Assembly (NCBI GenBank): GCA_020161855.1
Contig: JAIUNJ010000001.1
Location: 496,001 to 560,000 of the forward strand
Length of the DNA stretch: 64,000 nucleotides
Source: Pseudomonadota bacterium
Lineage (GTDB): Bacteria > Pseudomonadota > Alphaproteobacteria > Rhizobiales > Aestuariivirgaceae
Direction: 5' to 3'
Positions 29,370-38,918 of the stretch are shown here, piece after piece. Each line of letters opens with the position of its first letter. The first letter of the stretch is position 1. Under the pieces are notes generated by a model. That model saw only the letters and a list, made by a program, of their open reading frames with translations. It was not told the DNA's origin and did no database searches. The position numbers and the translations under genes were made by a program.

Positions 29370-29387
29370 TGTAAAATCAAATTTACA
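29370..29387. promoter_or_regulatory. Dyad TGTAAA-N6-TTTACA in the promoter of the polyol ABC operon
   Basis: Perfect 6-bp arms (29370-29375 and 29382-29387) in an AT-rich stretch that stands out from the surrounding GC-rich sequence, 20 bases before the start of the first permease gene. The SorC-family regulator encoded in the same operon at 37905 is the best candidate to bind it (inference). Confidence 0.5.
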
Positions 29388-29407
29388 AAAGTTCACGAAG
29401 CGAAAAA

Positions 29408-30367
29408 ATGCCCGACACGCGGCATTTCGTGATGGAAATGGGAGCGAAACGCGCACGAATGGCTGCTTCACCGGCCCAGAAAACGCCTTGGTTGCCACGC
29501 TGGATGACCAGCGAGCATCCACTGCCATGGCTCTTGCCAGCGACAGCGCTGATGATCGTCTTCGGTCTCTTCCCCTTGGTCTGGGCGATTATTGAATCGC
29601 TCTACAAGCGCAATGCGGCGACCCGCAAGCTGACCTTTGACCCGGCCTATAACTGGACCAAGGCCTTTTACGACGATCGCATCTGGAACGCCGTCTACAA
29701 CACCTTGATCTACACTGGTGTTGCGCTGTTTTTCCAGCTTGTGCTCGGGATGCTGATTGCGCTTCTGCTCGATTCCGACCGCAAGGGCTATGGTGTGCTG
29801 CGCGCCCTCATGACGCTGCCGCTCGTCATTCCGCCTGCAGTGACAGCCATGATGTTTCTCATGATGCTCAACGGTTCGTTCGGCGTGATTGCGCAAGGCA
29901 TTATTGCGCTTGGTCTGCTGCCGGAGAATTTTTCGATCCTGGGCAGTTCAAACACCGCACTTGCGGGCGTGCTTCTGGCCGAAGTCTGGCAATGGACGCC
30001 GTTCATGGTGCTCATTATGCTGGCGGGCCTGCGCTCCTTGCCCAAGGAACCCTTTGAGGCTGCGGCCATTGATGGTGCGACGCCGGTGCAGGCGTTCTTC
30101 AAGCTGACACTGCCGATGATGTCCAAGGTCATTGCCATTGCGGTGCTGATCCGTGGCATCGATCTGTTGCGCGCCTTCGATTACGTGAAGGTGATGACCG
30201 ACTCCGGCCCTGGCACGGCAACCGAGACGCTCAGCAGCTATGCCGGCCGTATCTATTTCGGCGGCAATCCGGACGCTCCCTATGCCGCGACAATCGCCCT
30301 GATCACACTGATCATCGTGATCGTCACATCGAGCATCTTCATGAAAGCCTGCAAGGTGAGGCTCTGA
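29408..30367 (+). CDS. CUT1 sugar ABC transporter permease (MalF-like)
   Basis: Inner-membrane permease of 319 residues. After a basic N-terminal lead it has six hydrophobic segments beginning PLPWLLPATALMIVFGLFPLV near 36, and the EAA loop EPFEAAAIDGATPVQAFFKLTLP near 215-237 that contacts the ATPase. The start is uncertain: the ATG at 29408 has only a weak GAAG upstream, and in-frame ATGs lie up to residue 18. Its TGA overlaps the next ATG by one base (TGATG). The permease pair, binding protein and ATPase (35793) form one CUT1 importer, but the ATPase is placed after two enzyme genes. Confidence 0.93.
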   Translation: MPDTRHFVMEMGAKRARMAASPAQKTPWLPRWMTSEHPLPWLLPATALMIVFGLFPLVWAIIESLYKRNAATRKLTFDPAYNWTKAFYDDRIWNAVYNTLIYTGVALFFQLVLGMLIALLLDSDRKGYGVLRALMTLPLVIPPAVTAMMFLMMLNGSFGVIAQGIIALGLLPENFSILGSSNTALAGVLLAEVWQWTPFMVLIMLAGLRSLPKEPFEAAAIDGATPVQAFFKLTLPMMSKVIAIAVLIRGIDLLRAFDYVKVMTDSGPGTATETLSSYAGRIYFGGNPDAPYAATIALITLIIVIVTSSIFMKACKVRL

Positions 30368-31275
30368 TGGAACTCTCAAAGCCTTGGCAAATCGTCCGTG
30401 ACCTAGCCGCCGTCATCGTGACGGCGCTGTTCACCTTCCCGATCTTCTGGTGGGCGCTGACGTCTATCAAGCCGAGTTCGGCGATCTTCGACAAGGATCG
30501 CGTTGTATGGTTCGATTTCGTGCCGACATGGATCAACTACGGCGTCACGCTGTTTGGCCAGTCACGCTCCCAGATCGCCATCGACAGCGGCATCGGCATG
30601 GGTGTTGCCGGCGAGGCCGCCTATGACTCACGTCGCTCCATCATGGAGTCGATTGTCATTTCGGTTGGTGCAACGACGATCACCGTGATCGTTGCGGTGC
30701 TTGCCGCCTATGCGCTGTCGCGCCTGCGCTTCCGGGGGCGCAACGCGTTCCTCAACTGGGTGCTGGGCCAGCGTTTCATGCCGCCCATCGCCATCCTCGT
30801 GCCGCTTGTGCTGATGTTCAAGTTTGCCGGGATGCGCGACACCGACAATTACTATATGGGACTCGTCGGCCTGATGGTGTTGTATTCACTGATCAACCTG
30901 CCGATCGCCCTTCTGCTCATGAAGTCCTTCTTTGATGACGTGCCGAAGGATGTGGACGAGGCAGCGATGATCGATGGCGCCACGCGCTGGCAGAGCTTCT
31001 CCAAGGTGGTCCTGCCAATGGTGCGTGGTGGTGTTGCTGCCTCGGCGGTTCTCGTCTTCATCTTCTCATGGACCGAGTTCCTGCTTTCCCTCTTCCTGAC
31101 GACCGGTATCCGCACCATTCCGGTCAAGATTCAGACCTTCGTCACTTCCACCGGCAATGAATGGGGTTTTATCGCGGCGCTTGGCACGGCTGCCGCGCTG
31201 CCGAGCTTCATCTTCATCCTGCTGGTGCAACGCCATCTGGTCCGCGGCCTCACTCTTGGCTCCCTGAAAGAGTGA
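30367..31275 (+). CDS. CUT1 sugar ABC transporter permease (MalG-like)
   Basis: Second inner-membrane permease, 302 residues, with about six hydrophobic segments. The first is IVRDLAAVIVTALFTFPIFWW and the EAA loop DVDEAAMIDGATRWQSFSKVVLP lies near 196-218. It begins on the TGATG overlap with the upstream permease, so the two are translationally coupled. The loop between the first two helices (about 30-90) is long, with YDSRRSIMESIVIS preceding helix 2, which is usual in MalG relatives of rhizobial polyol importers. It is followed 45 bases downstream by the binding-protein gene. Confidence 0.93.
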   Translation: MELSKPWQIVRDLAAVIVTALFTFPIFWWALTSIKPSSAIFDKDRVVWFDFVPTWINYGVTLFGQSRSQIAIDSGIGMGVAGEAAYDSRRSIMESIVISVGATTITVIVAVLAAYALSRLRFRGRNAFLNWVLGQRFMPPIAILVPLVLMFKFAGMRDTDNYYMGLVGLMVLYSLINLPIALLLMKSFFDDVPKDVDEAAMIDGATRWQSFSKVVLPMVRGGVAASAVLVFIFSWTEFLLSLFLTTGIRTIPVKIQTFVTSTGNEWGFIAALGTAAALPSFIFILLVQRHLVRGLTLGSLKE

Positions 31276-31320
31276 ATCGCGGTCGAGAACCCAAAGCTCC
31301 AACCAATGGGAGGATTGCCT

Positions 31321-32838
31321 ATGAGCTTTAAAGAATATGACAAGAAAACCTACATCGCCGATCTGGCGCGCGACTTCTCTGCGCGCCGCATCTCCAAGCG
31401 CGACTTCATGAAGAAGGTCGGGCTGGCTGGCGTTGGATTCTCGGCTTTCAGCGCCGGTCTCCTCGGCAACACACGCCCGTTCCGCGGCACCGGTCTCGTC
31501 GGTGATGCGGCTTTCGCGCAGGACGCCGAGATGACGAAGTGGCTGAAGGATGTCTCCGGTCCGTTCAAGGGCCAGAAGATCCGCTACACCTCGGAAGCCA
31601 CGCCGCCAACGGTCGTGCTCGACAAGCTGAAGGGCGAATTCACAGAAGCCACAGGCATCGAAGTCGAGATCGAAATCGTTCCGCTCGAGCAGGTGCTGGC
31701 CAAGGCCACGCAGGACGTTCAGGGCCAGCTTGGCTCCTACGACCTGTACTATCTCGACCAGTCCTGGGTTGCGACCTTCTCGCAGGATACGGTCGATCCC
31801 GTGCAGTACTACAAGGACAAGCCCGATCTCGCGATGCCGGGCTTCGACTTCGACGACTTCTCGAAGCCGCTGGTGTCCGGTCTTGCCGAGTATGAAGGCA
31901 AGTGGGTCGGTATCCCCTTCGATATCCCGATCTTCATGCTGATGTACCGTCAGGACGTCCTCGAAAAGCACGGCATCAAGGTTCCGACCACGCCTGAGGA
32001 ATTCACGGCCGCGATCAAGCAGATCACGGAAGCCGAGAAGGCCAACGGCATGTACGGCACCGGCCTCCAGGCCAAATCGGGTCACTACTCGCTTGAATGC
32101 GACTGGACCCAGATGGTGTGGAACGAGGGTGGTTCGATCTTCGGCTCCGACAAGAAGTTCAAGGGCAACGACGAAGCCGCTATCCGCGGCCTGCAGCTCT
32201 ATCAGGAATGGGTCAAGTATGCTCCGCCAGAGTCTCTGAACTCCACGTGGGATGGCCAGTTCCAGATGATGGCTGCCGGTCAGTCCGCCATCGTTCAGTC
32301 CTGGGATGAGTTCTTCCCGGGCCTCGATGCCGACGACTCCAAGGTCAAGGGCCTGTGGATGCCGGCCAAGCCGCTCGTCGGCAAGGCACTGCGTCCGACG
32401 TCCGAAGTGGGCTTTGGCGAAATCCCGAACTATGCCCACCAGGGCGGTTCGGTTCTCGGCCTGTCGAAGTACTCGAAGAACGTCGACGCAGCCTGGCTGT
32501 TCATGCAGTGGGCCTGCTCGAAGGACATCATGGTTCGCTGCACACTGGGCGGCGGCTTTGCTCCGATGCGTCTCTCGGCATTCAACGACGAACGCGTCAA
32601 GGCCAAGGCCGTTGTTGGCCCGGGAACCACGCGCCACCTCGACATGGTGCAGTGGATCATCGACAACAACATGGCTTCCGAGCCCGACATGCCGCTGTGG
32701 GCAGGTTTCTCGAACAACGAGATCCCGGTCAACCTCGGCAAGCTGCTCACCGGCCAGGACTTCGGCGGCGACGCCAAGAAGTGCATGGACACCGTGGCTG
32801 CGGCGATCGACGCCGCTGTTGCGGACGCCGGCCTCTAA
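31321..32838 (+). CDS. Extracellular solute-binding protein of the polyol/sugar ABC transporter
   Basis: Family 1 solute-binding protein, 505 residues, longer than the usual 420-440. The ATG at 31321 follows GGGAGGATTGCCT. Before the hydrophobic signal (VGLAGVGFSAFSAGLL near 33-48) there is a hydrophilic lead with RRISKRDFMKK at 22-32, a Tat-like motif with a Lys-Arg pair. The mature part has typical SBP_bac features such as YDLYYLDQSWVATFSQD near 137 and GKWVGIPFDIPIFMLMYRQDVLEK near 195. The Trp/Asp-rich ligand region agrees with a small polyol or sugar. It lies between the permeases and the first kinase; a 60-base gap follows. The ligand is unknown. Confidence 0.93.
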   Translation: MSFKEYDKKTYIADLARDFSARRISKRDFMKKVGLAGVGFSAFSAGLLGNTRPFRGTGLVGDAAFAQDAEMTKWLKDVSGPFKGQKIRYTSEATPPTVVLDKLKGEFTEATGIEVEIEIVPLEQVLAKATQDVQGQLGSYDLYYLDQSWVATFSQDTVDPVQYYKDKPDLAMPGFDFDDFSKPLVSGLAEYEGKWVGIPFDIPIFMLMYRQDVLEKHGIKVPTTPEEFTAAIKQITEAEKANGMYGTGLQAKSGHYSLECDWTQMVWNEGGSIFGSDKKFKGNDEAAIRGLQLYQEWVKYAPPESLNSTWDGQFQMMAAGQSAIVQSWDEFFPGLDADDSKVKGLWMPAKPLVGKALRPTSEVGFGEIPNYAHQGGSVLGLSKYSKNVDAAWLFMQWACSKDIMVRCTLGGGFAPMRLSAFNDERVKAKAVVGPGTTRHLDMVQWIIDNNMASEPDMPLWAGFSNNEIPVNLGKLLTGQDFGGDAKKCMDTVAAAIDAAVADAGL

Positions 32839-32898
32839 GTCTAACGGGGAGGCAGCCTGCGGGCTGTCTCCCCACTTGTCCCAAGATTTGCGTTCTCA

Positions 32899-34425
32899 AT
32901 GAAACCTGACCTCGTCATCGGCATCGACTCGTCCACGACGGCCTGCAAGGCCATTGCCTTTGACCGGAAGGGAAGGCTTGTGGCCGAGGGCCGCGCCTCG
33001 ATTCCGATTTCAAATCCGCGCATGGGCTGGTTCGAGCAGGACGTTGCTCACTGGACCCAGGCGCAAACGACTGCACTCAAGCAGCTTACCAAGAAAATCT
33101 CGAAGGATCGCATCGCGGCGCTCGCCATTTCCAATCAGCGCGAGAGCTTCGCCCAGTTTGACGAAAAGGGAAAAGCGCTTCGCCCGGGCACGTTATGGCT
33201 TGATGAGCGGGCCCATGTTGAAGTTCGTGAAATTGCCGCCGAGGTGGGCCGCGAACGTGTGCACCAGATTTCCGGATTGCCGAGCGATGTGACGCCCTGC
33301 CTCTATCGCTGCCGCTGGCTTTCAAAGAATGAACCCAAGATCTGGAACCGGACTGCGAAGACGGCGGAAGTGCATGGCATTCTCGCCCATGAATTGACGG
33401 GCCAATGGAAGACCTCGGTCGCTTCGGCGAGCCCCATGGGCATTCTGGATGCCAAGACCTATGACTGGTCGGACGAACTCCTGAAAGCGGGCCGCCTGAC
33501 GCGGGCGCAATTGCCGGAGCTCGTTCCCTCGGGCGGGTTTATCGGCGAAGTCACAGCAGAAGCGGCAAAGCGCACGGGCCTCAAGGCGGGCACGCCGGTG
33601 ATTGCCGGCGGCGGTGATGGACAGTGCGCCAGCGTTGGCGCCAACACCTTCATCAAGGGGCGCTTCTATTACAATCTCGGCACGGCGGCGGTCGGTGGTA
33701 GCTATGGTGCCAACTATGCTATTGATCCTGCCTTCCGCAGTCTGGTTGCCGTGGCGGAACAGGGCTTCAGCTACGAGACGGCAATTCGCACCGGAACCTA
33801 TCTCGTCACCTGGCTGGTTGAACGTATCTTCGGCGAGAATCCCGCCAAGAACCCCAAGATTTTCCACGAGCTGGAAGCGGCAGCCAAGAGCGTGCCCATC
33901 GGTTCGCGCGGTCTTGTCATGTTGCCTTACTTCTCCGGCATCATGACGCCCTATTGGGATACGGATGGGCGCGGTATCTTTGCCGGGCTTTCCGGCAGTC
34001 ATACGCGCGGCGATCTTTACCGCGCGATGATGGAAGGTCTGGCCCTCGAACAGGCGATGATGACCAACCGGGCTGCCGCAGCCACCTCGCCCATCGATCA
34101 TTTCGCCATCGTTGGCGGTGGTTCCAAATCCGATCTGTGGTGCCAGATCGTTGCCGATGCGGCGGGACGCGATGTCAAGCGGCTCGAAACGGCGGAAGCC
34201 TCGGCGCTGGGCGCGGCCATGGCCGCGGCCAAGGGTGCAGGCTGGTTCAAGACCATGCCGGAAGCCTCCGCAGCAATGTCCGGCAAGCCATCAAAGACCT
34301 TCCGTCCACGGACGAAAGAGACGAAGGTCTACGCAGAGCTTCTTTCGATCTACGAGGAACTCTGGCCCAAGGTTTCAGGCTGGAATGCGCGCCTGCAGGA
34401 ATTCGCACGGAGGCAGAGCGCATGA
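32899..34425 (+). CDS. FGGY-family carbohydrate kinase (xylulokinase/glycerol-kinase-like), 508 aa
   Basis: ATP-dependent kinase with lobe 1 starting LVIGIDSSTTACKAIAFDRKG near 5-25 and the FGGY substrate segment LAISNQRESFAQFDEKG near 75. Lobe 2 has AGGGDGQCASVGANTFIKG near 235, the phosphate-2 motif YYNLGTAAVGG near 256 and VGGGSKSDLWCQIVAD near 411. The TGA overlaps the next ATG by four bases (ATGA). Placed between a binding protein and an alcohol-type dehydrogenase, it probably phosphorylates the imported polyol or the ketose made from it. Whether it acts on a pentulose, tetritol or glycerol-like substrate cannot be told from sequence. Confidence 0.9.
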   Translation: MKPDLVIGIDSSTTACKAIAFDRKGRLVAEGRASIPISNPRMGWFEQDVAHWTQAQTTALKQLTKKISKDRIAALAISNQRESFAQFDEKGKALRPGTLWLDERAHVEVREIAAEVGRERVHQISGLPSDVTPCLYRCRWLSKNEPKIWNRTAKTAEVHGILAHELTGQWKTSVASASPMGILDAKTYDWSDELLKAGRLTRAQLPELVPSGGFIGEVTAEAAKRTGLKAGTPVIAGGGDGQCASVGANTFIKGRFYYNLGTAAVGGSYGANYAIDPAFRSLVAVAEQGFSYETAIRTGTYLVTWLVERIFGENPAKNPKIFHELEAAAKSVPIGSRGLVMLPYFSGIMTPYWDTDGRGIFAGLSGSHTRGDLYRAMMEGLALEQAMMTNRAAAATSPIDHFAIVGGGSKSDLWCQIVADAAGRDVKRLETAEASALGAAMAAAKGAGWFKTMPEASAAMSGKPSKTFRPRTKETKVYAELLSIYEELWPKVSGWNARLQEFARRQSA

Positions 34426-35780
34426 GCATTGCAGCGGCAAAGAAGGCAGATGTGAAGAAAGACTGGAATACCCTCATTCGCGATGTCGTGAAGGGCGATT
34501 GGCGCGATCCCGAGACAGACAAACCGATCAATGTGCCCTTTGAAGCGATCCGCATCGAGGAAACGCTTGAGGGCGGCGCGGCCGACCTCGTGGCGCCGCT
34601 CAATCTCGGCCGCAAGATTGCCGTCGTTTCCGACAGCAACACCGTTGAAGCCATGGGGCGCCGTGTGGCCAAGGAGCTGCGTGGCTGGGCGACCGTGGAA
34701 GAGATCGTTTTCCCTTCGGATACCCATTGCGATGAGGCAACCGTGGCCGTGATGCAGGAGCGCACGCGGCATTGCGAGGCCTGCGTGGCGGTGGGGTCGG
34801 GATCAATCACCGATACTGTGCGCTATGCCACCTTCAAGGATGGCCGCAAGTTCGCGAGCTTCGCCACAGCTGCCTCGATGAACGGCTATGGCGCAGGCAC
34901 CGCCTCCGTGACGCTGTCCAACGGCTACAAGACAAGCCTTCCGGCCCACGCGCCGCGCGGTGTCTTTATTGATCTTTCCGTGAATGCTGCGGCACCCACC
35001 TGGCTTCCCGCGGCGGGGCTCGGCGACAGTCTCTGCCGGCCGACGGCCCAGGTGGAATGGTGGGCGGCGCACCGGCTCAATGGTACACGCTACACCAGAA
35101 CGCCATTTGATCTTTTCCACGAGGAAAAGGACGAGGCCGAAATGGTGCGTACTGCACCCGATCTCGCCAGGCACAGTGTCGAGGCCAATGGTTATCTCTA
35201 TCGTGTGCTGGTGGAAGCCGCTTTTGGCAACAACCTGATCGGCTCCTCGCATTCGGGCTCCATGGGTGAGCATCAGGTGTCGCACTGGATCGACATGTTT
35301 GCCGGCAAGAACCATCCTGGCACCATCCATGGCCAGCAGGTTGGCGTTGCCTCGATCGCGCTGGCGCGCCTGCACAAGTTCCTGCTCGGTCTCGACAAGT
35401 GGCCGCGAATCCGCCCGACGAAGATCGCGGAAGCCGACTTTGTTTCCCGCTATGGCGAGAACATCGGCCGGATGATGTATGGCGAGGCAAAGAAGAAAGC
35501 GCTCGATGAAGCTGGCGCGGAGGCCATGAACCGGAAGCTTTCCGAAGTCTGGCCGCAGCTTCGCGAGGAACTGAAACCCATGATGATCGAGCCAGATGAA
35601 ATGGCGCGCATCCTCAAGTCGGCGGGCGGGCCTACGACCGCGACCGAGCTTGGCTTGCCACTTCCCGTCTGGCGCGATGCCATGAAATATGCCCGAGACG
35701 TCCGCAACCGCTGGTCCTTCCTTGATCTGGCCGACGATGCGGGGCTGCTCGACGAATTCCTGTCCAACGATCCGCAGTAG
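34422..35780 (+). CDS. Glycerol-1-phosphate dehydrogenase-like protein (AraM/EgsA family, iron-ADH superfamily)
   Basis: Metal- and NAD(P)-dependent dehydrogenase of 452 residues, start coupled to the kinase by ATGA. The nucleotide-binding region reads CVAVGSGSITDTVRYATFK near 120. The family substrate motif is present but altered: ATAASMNGYGAG near 145, where G1P dehydrogenases typically have S-x-D-G. Metal ligands look intact: Asp in AAGLGDSLCRPTAQVEW near 200, and His residues in GEHQVSHWID and in TIHGQQVGV near 284-310. Known members interconvert sn-glycerol-1-phosphate and DHAP. The Asp-to-Asn change and the catabolic setting suggest a different polyol phosphate (inference). The C-terminal extension of about 60 residues is long for the family. 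Confidence 0.85.
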   Translation: MSIAAAKKADVKKDWNTLIRDVVKGDWRDPETDKPINVPFEAIRIEETLEGGAADLVAPLNLGRKIAVVSDSNTVEAMGRRVAKELRGWATVEEIVFPSDTHCDEATVAVMQERTRHCEACVAVGSGSITDTVRYATFKDGRKFASFATAASMNGYGAGTASVTLSNGYKTSLPAHAPRGVFIDLSVNAAAPTWLPAAGLGDSLCRPTAQVEWWAAHRLNGTRYTRTPFDLFHEEKDEAEMVRTAPDLARHSVEANGYLYRVLVEAAFGNNLIGSSHSGSMGEHQVSHWIDMFAGKNHPGTIHGQQVGVASIALARLHKFLLGLDKWPRIRPTKIAEADFVSRYGENIGRMMYGEAKKKALDEAGAEAMNRKLSEVWPQLREELKPMMIEPDEMARILKSAGGPTTATELGLPLPVWRDAMKYARDVRNRWSFLDLADDAGLLDEFLSNDPQ

Positions 35781-35792
35781 GGACCGCACTCA

Positions 35793-36841
<1,049 letters not shown>

Positions 36842-36845
<4 letters not shown>

Positions 36846-37900
36846 CCACCGTCACGATCCTTGGAGCCGGGGTCATGGGCTCCGCCATGGTTCTGCCCTT
36901 CAGTGACCGGGGCATGACCGTTCGTCTCGTTGGCACGCATCTTGATGAGGCGATCGTCGAGAGCGTCAAGGCAAAGAACTTTCATCCCAAGCTCAACGTG
37001 ACCTTGCCAAAGGGCGTTTCCGCCTATCATCACCACGAGTTTGCTGCGGCCTTGGGCACGGACACGGATTTCATCCTGCTCGGCGTTGCCTCGGCTGGCG
37101 TGGACTGGGCGATTGAAAAGCTCGCGGGCGCTCTGAAGCGGCCTGTGCCGGTGGTGATGATTACCAAAGGCATGTCGCCGGAAGCTGCAACGCTCGGCGT
37201 GTTTCCCGACGTGGTGCGTGCCGCGCTCAAATCCAGGCTTGGTTTTGATGTTCCGGTTGTTGCGGTCGGCGGGCCGTGCATTGCCGGGGAGCTTGCGGTG
37301 CGCCGGCAGACCGGCACAGTCATTGTCTCGCATGACCGCAACCTGGCTGAGGATTTCTGCAGCAAGTTTGAGACTGAATATTATCATCCCCGGCCTTCAA
37401 CCGACATGGTTGGTGTCGAGGTCTGTGCGGCGTTCAAGAACTTCTTTGCCATTGCGGTTGGCTGGGCCCACGGCCGCATGGAAGTGATCCCCGAGGCGGA
37501 GAACAAGGCCCGCAACAACAACGCCGCTGCTATTCTCTTCGATCAGGCGGTGATGGAAATGCTGGCGCTGGTGAAGGCGCTGGGTGGTTCCCCGGAAAGT
37601 GTCTGGGGCATGCCGGGCACGGGCGATCTCTATGTGACCTGTCAGGCCGGCCGGAATTCGCGCCTTGGCAACAATCTAGGCCGCGGCCTCACCTATAGCC
37701 AGGTCAAGGCCGGGCCGATGAAGGATGATACGATCGAGGGCGCCGAGCTTGGCCGGGCCGTGGCGAAGTCGCTGCGGGCCATGGTTGATGCCGGGCGGCT
37801 TTCCGCCAAGGCCGTGCCGCTTACGCTTGCCTTGCTCGACGCCCTGACGGGCGACAAGCCGCTTGAACCACCCTGGGCGGCTTTTGCACGAGGTCACTGA
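36842..37900 (+). CDS. NAD(P)-dependent glycerol-3-phosphate dehydrogenase family protein (GpsA-like)
   Basis: Two-domain dehydrogenase of 352 residues. The N-terminal NAD motif is [21 protein letters not shown] near 3-23, followed by [12 protein letters not shown] near 102 (catalytic Lys), [15 protein letters not shown] near 141, and [18 protein letters not shown] near 197, which holds the second catalytic Lys. The Asn-rich segment [13 protein letters not shown] near 219 and [18 protein letters not shown] near 259 are usual for GpsA. A biosynthetic gpsA is normally elsewhere, so a catabolic role in the operon is likely. Together with the G1P-dehydrogenase homologue it could handle both enantiomers of a glycerol-phosphate-like product. 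The substrate is unproven. Confidence 0.88.
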
Positions 37901-37904
37901 GGCC

Positions 37905-38918
37905 ATGAACCGTCAGGCAGCTCATGGTGATTTTGCCGCCGCTGCGACGATGGACAGCGAGGAGCTTCTTCTGCTCCGCCAGGCCGATCCGGAAGAGCAA
38001 CTCGCGACGCGGGCGGCCTGGCTCTATTACATCGGCAACAGCACGCAGGCGCAGATCGCCAAGAAACTGGGGCTGACGCGGTTGCGCGTGAACAGGCTTC
38101 TGGCGCTGGCCCGAGACGAAGGTCTGGTCCAGATCAAGGTGACCGGGCGTCTGTCGGGCTGCATCGAACTCGAACATGAGTTGCGGCAGCGCTTTGGCTT
38201 GATTGATGCCGTTGTGGTGCCGACGCCCGCTGATGCCACCCAATTGCGTAGCGTGGTTGGAACGGCGGCAGGACAATATCTCGGCGAACAGCTCAAGGAT
38301 GGAATGTCAATCGGGGTGGGCTGGGGGCGCACGCTGCGCCTGTCGCTCACGGCCATCCCGCGCAAGCACTACCGCAATCTGTCGGTGGTTTCGCTGATCG
38401 GCGGCCTCACGCAATCCTCGGCCGTCAACCCTCATGAAACAGCCTCGCATCTTGCCGATCTTGTCGGTGGGCAATGCTATTATTTTGCCGGACCCGCTTT
38501 TACGGATACCGCCGCGAGCCGCGACATGCTGATGAACCAGCCCGTGCTGCGCGATGTTTTTGAGCGGGGGCGCAGTGTCGACCTTGCTTTTGTTTCCGTC
38601 GGTGAGCTTTCACCACAAAACACGATGAAGGCCCTGCGGCTCATCACGCCTGACGAAATGGAAAGCCTGCGGGCCGTGGGTGCGGAAGGTGACCTCTGTT
38701 CCCATTGGATCGACAAGCATGGCGCGCTGGTCGATCATCCTCTCAACGGCCGTGCTGTTGCGCTCACGCCGGATCACCTGCGCAAGGTTCGCAAGGTCAT
38801 CCTCGTCAGTGGCGGCAAGACAAAGCTCGGTGTCATGCTGGGTGCCATACGCGGCCGTTACGTCAACGCGCTGGTGACTGATGAGCAGACCGCGCGGGCC
38901 TTGGTTGATCTGGCATGA
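37905..38918 (+). CDS. SorC-family sugar-binding transcriptional regulator
   Basis: SorC/DeoR-type regulator of 337 residues from the ATG at 37905, which follows GAGG; an upstream in-frame ATG at 37863 overlaps the GpsA-like gene. The HTH is near 28-60 (NSTQAQIAKKLGLTRLRVNRLLA), and the C-terminal sugar-phosphate domain has GMSIGVGWGRTLRLSL near 131 and HLRKVRKVILVSGGKTKLGVMLGAIRG near the end. EryD, the erythritol regulator of rhizobia and brucellae, belongs to this family, which fits polyol catabolism. It is coupled to the next kinase by ATGA. The TGTAAA-N6-TTTACA dyad before the operon is a candidate site. Confidence 0.92.
   Translation: MNRQAAHGDFAAAATMDSEELLLLRQADPEEQLATRAAWLYYIGNSTQAQIAKKLGLTRLRVNRLLALARDEGLVQIKVTGRLSGCIELEHELRQRFGLIDAVVVPTPADATQLRSVVGTAAGQYLGEQLKDGMSIGVGWGRTLRLSLTAIPRKHYRNLSVVSLIGGLTQSSAVNPHETASHLADLVGGQCYYFAGPAFTDTAASRDMLMNQPVLRDVFERGRSVDLAFVSVGELSPQNTMKALRLITPDEMESLRAVGAEGDLCSHWIDKHGALVDHPLNGRAVALTPDHLRKVRKVILVSGGKTKLGVMLGAIRGRYVNALVTDEQTARALVDLA

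Noticed and set aside
31066-32637. A 523-codon minus-strand open frame across the binding-protein gene
   Set aside because: It is the antisense shadow of the CUT1 binding protein, which has a signal region, a ribosome site and family motifs.
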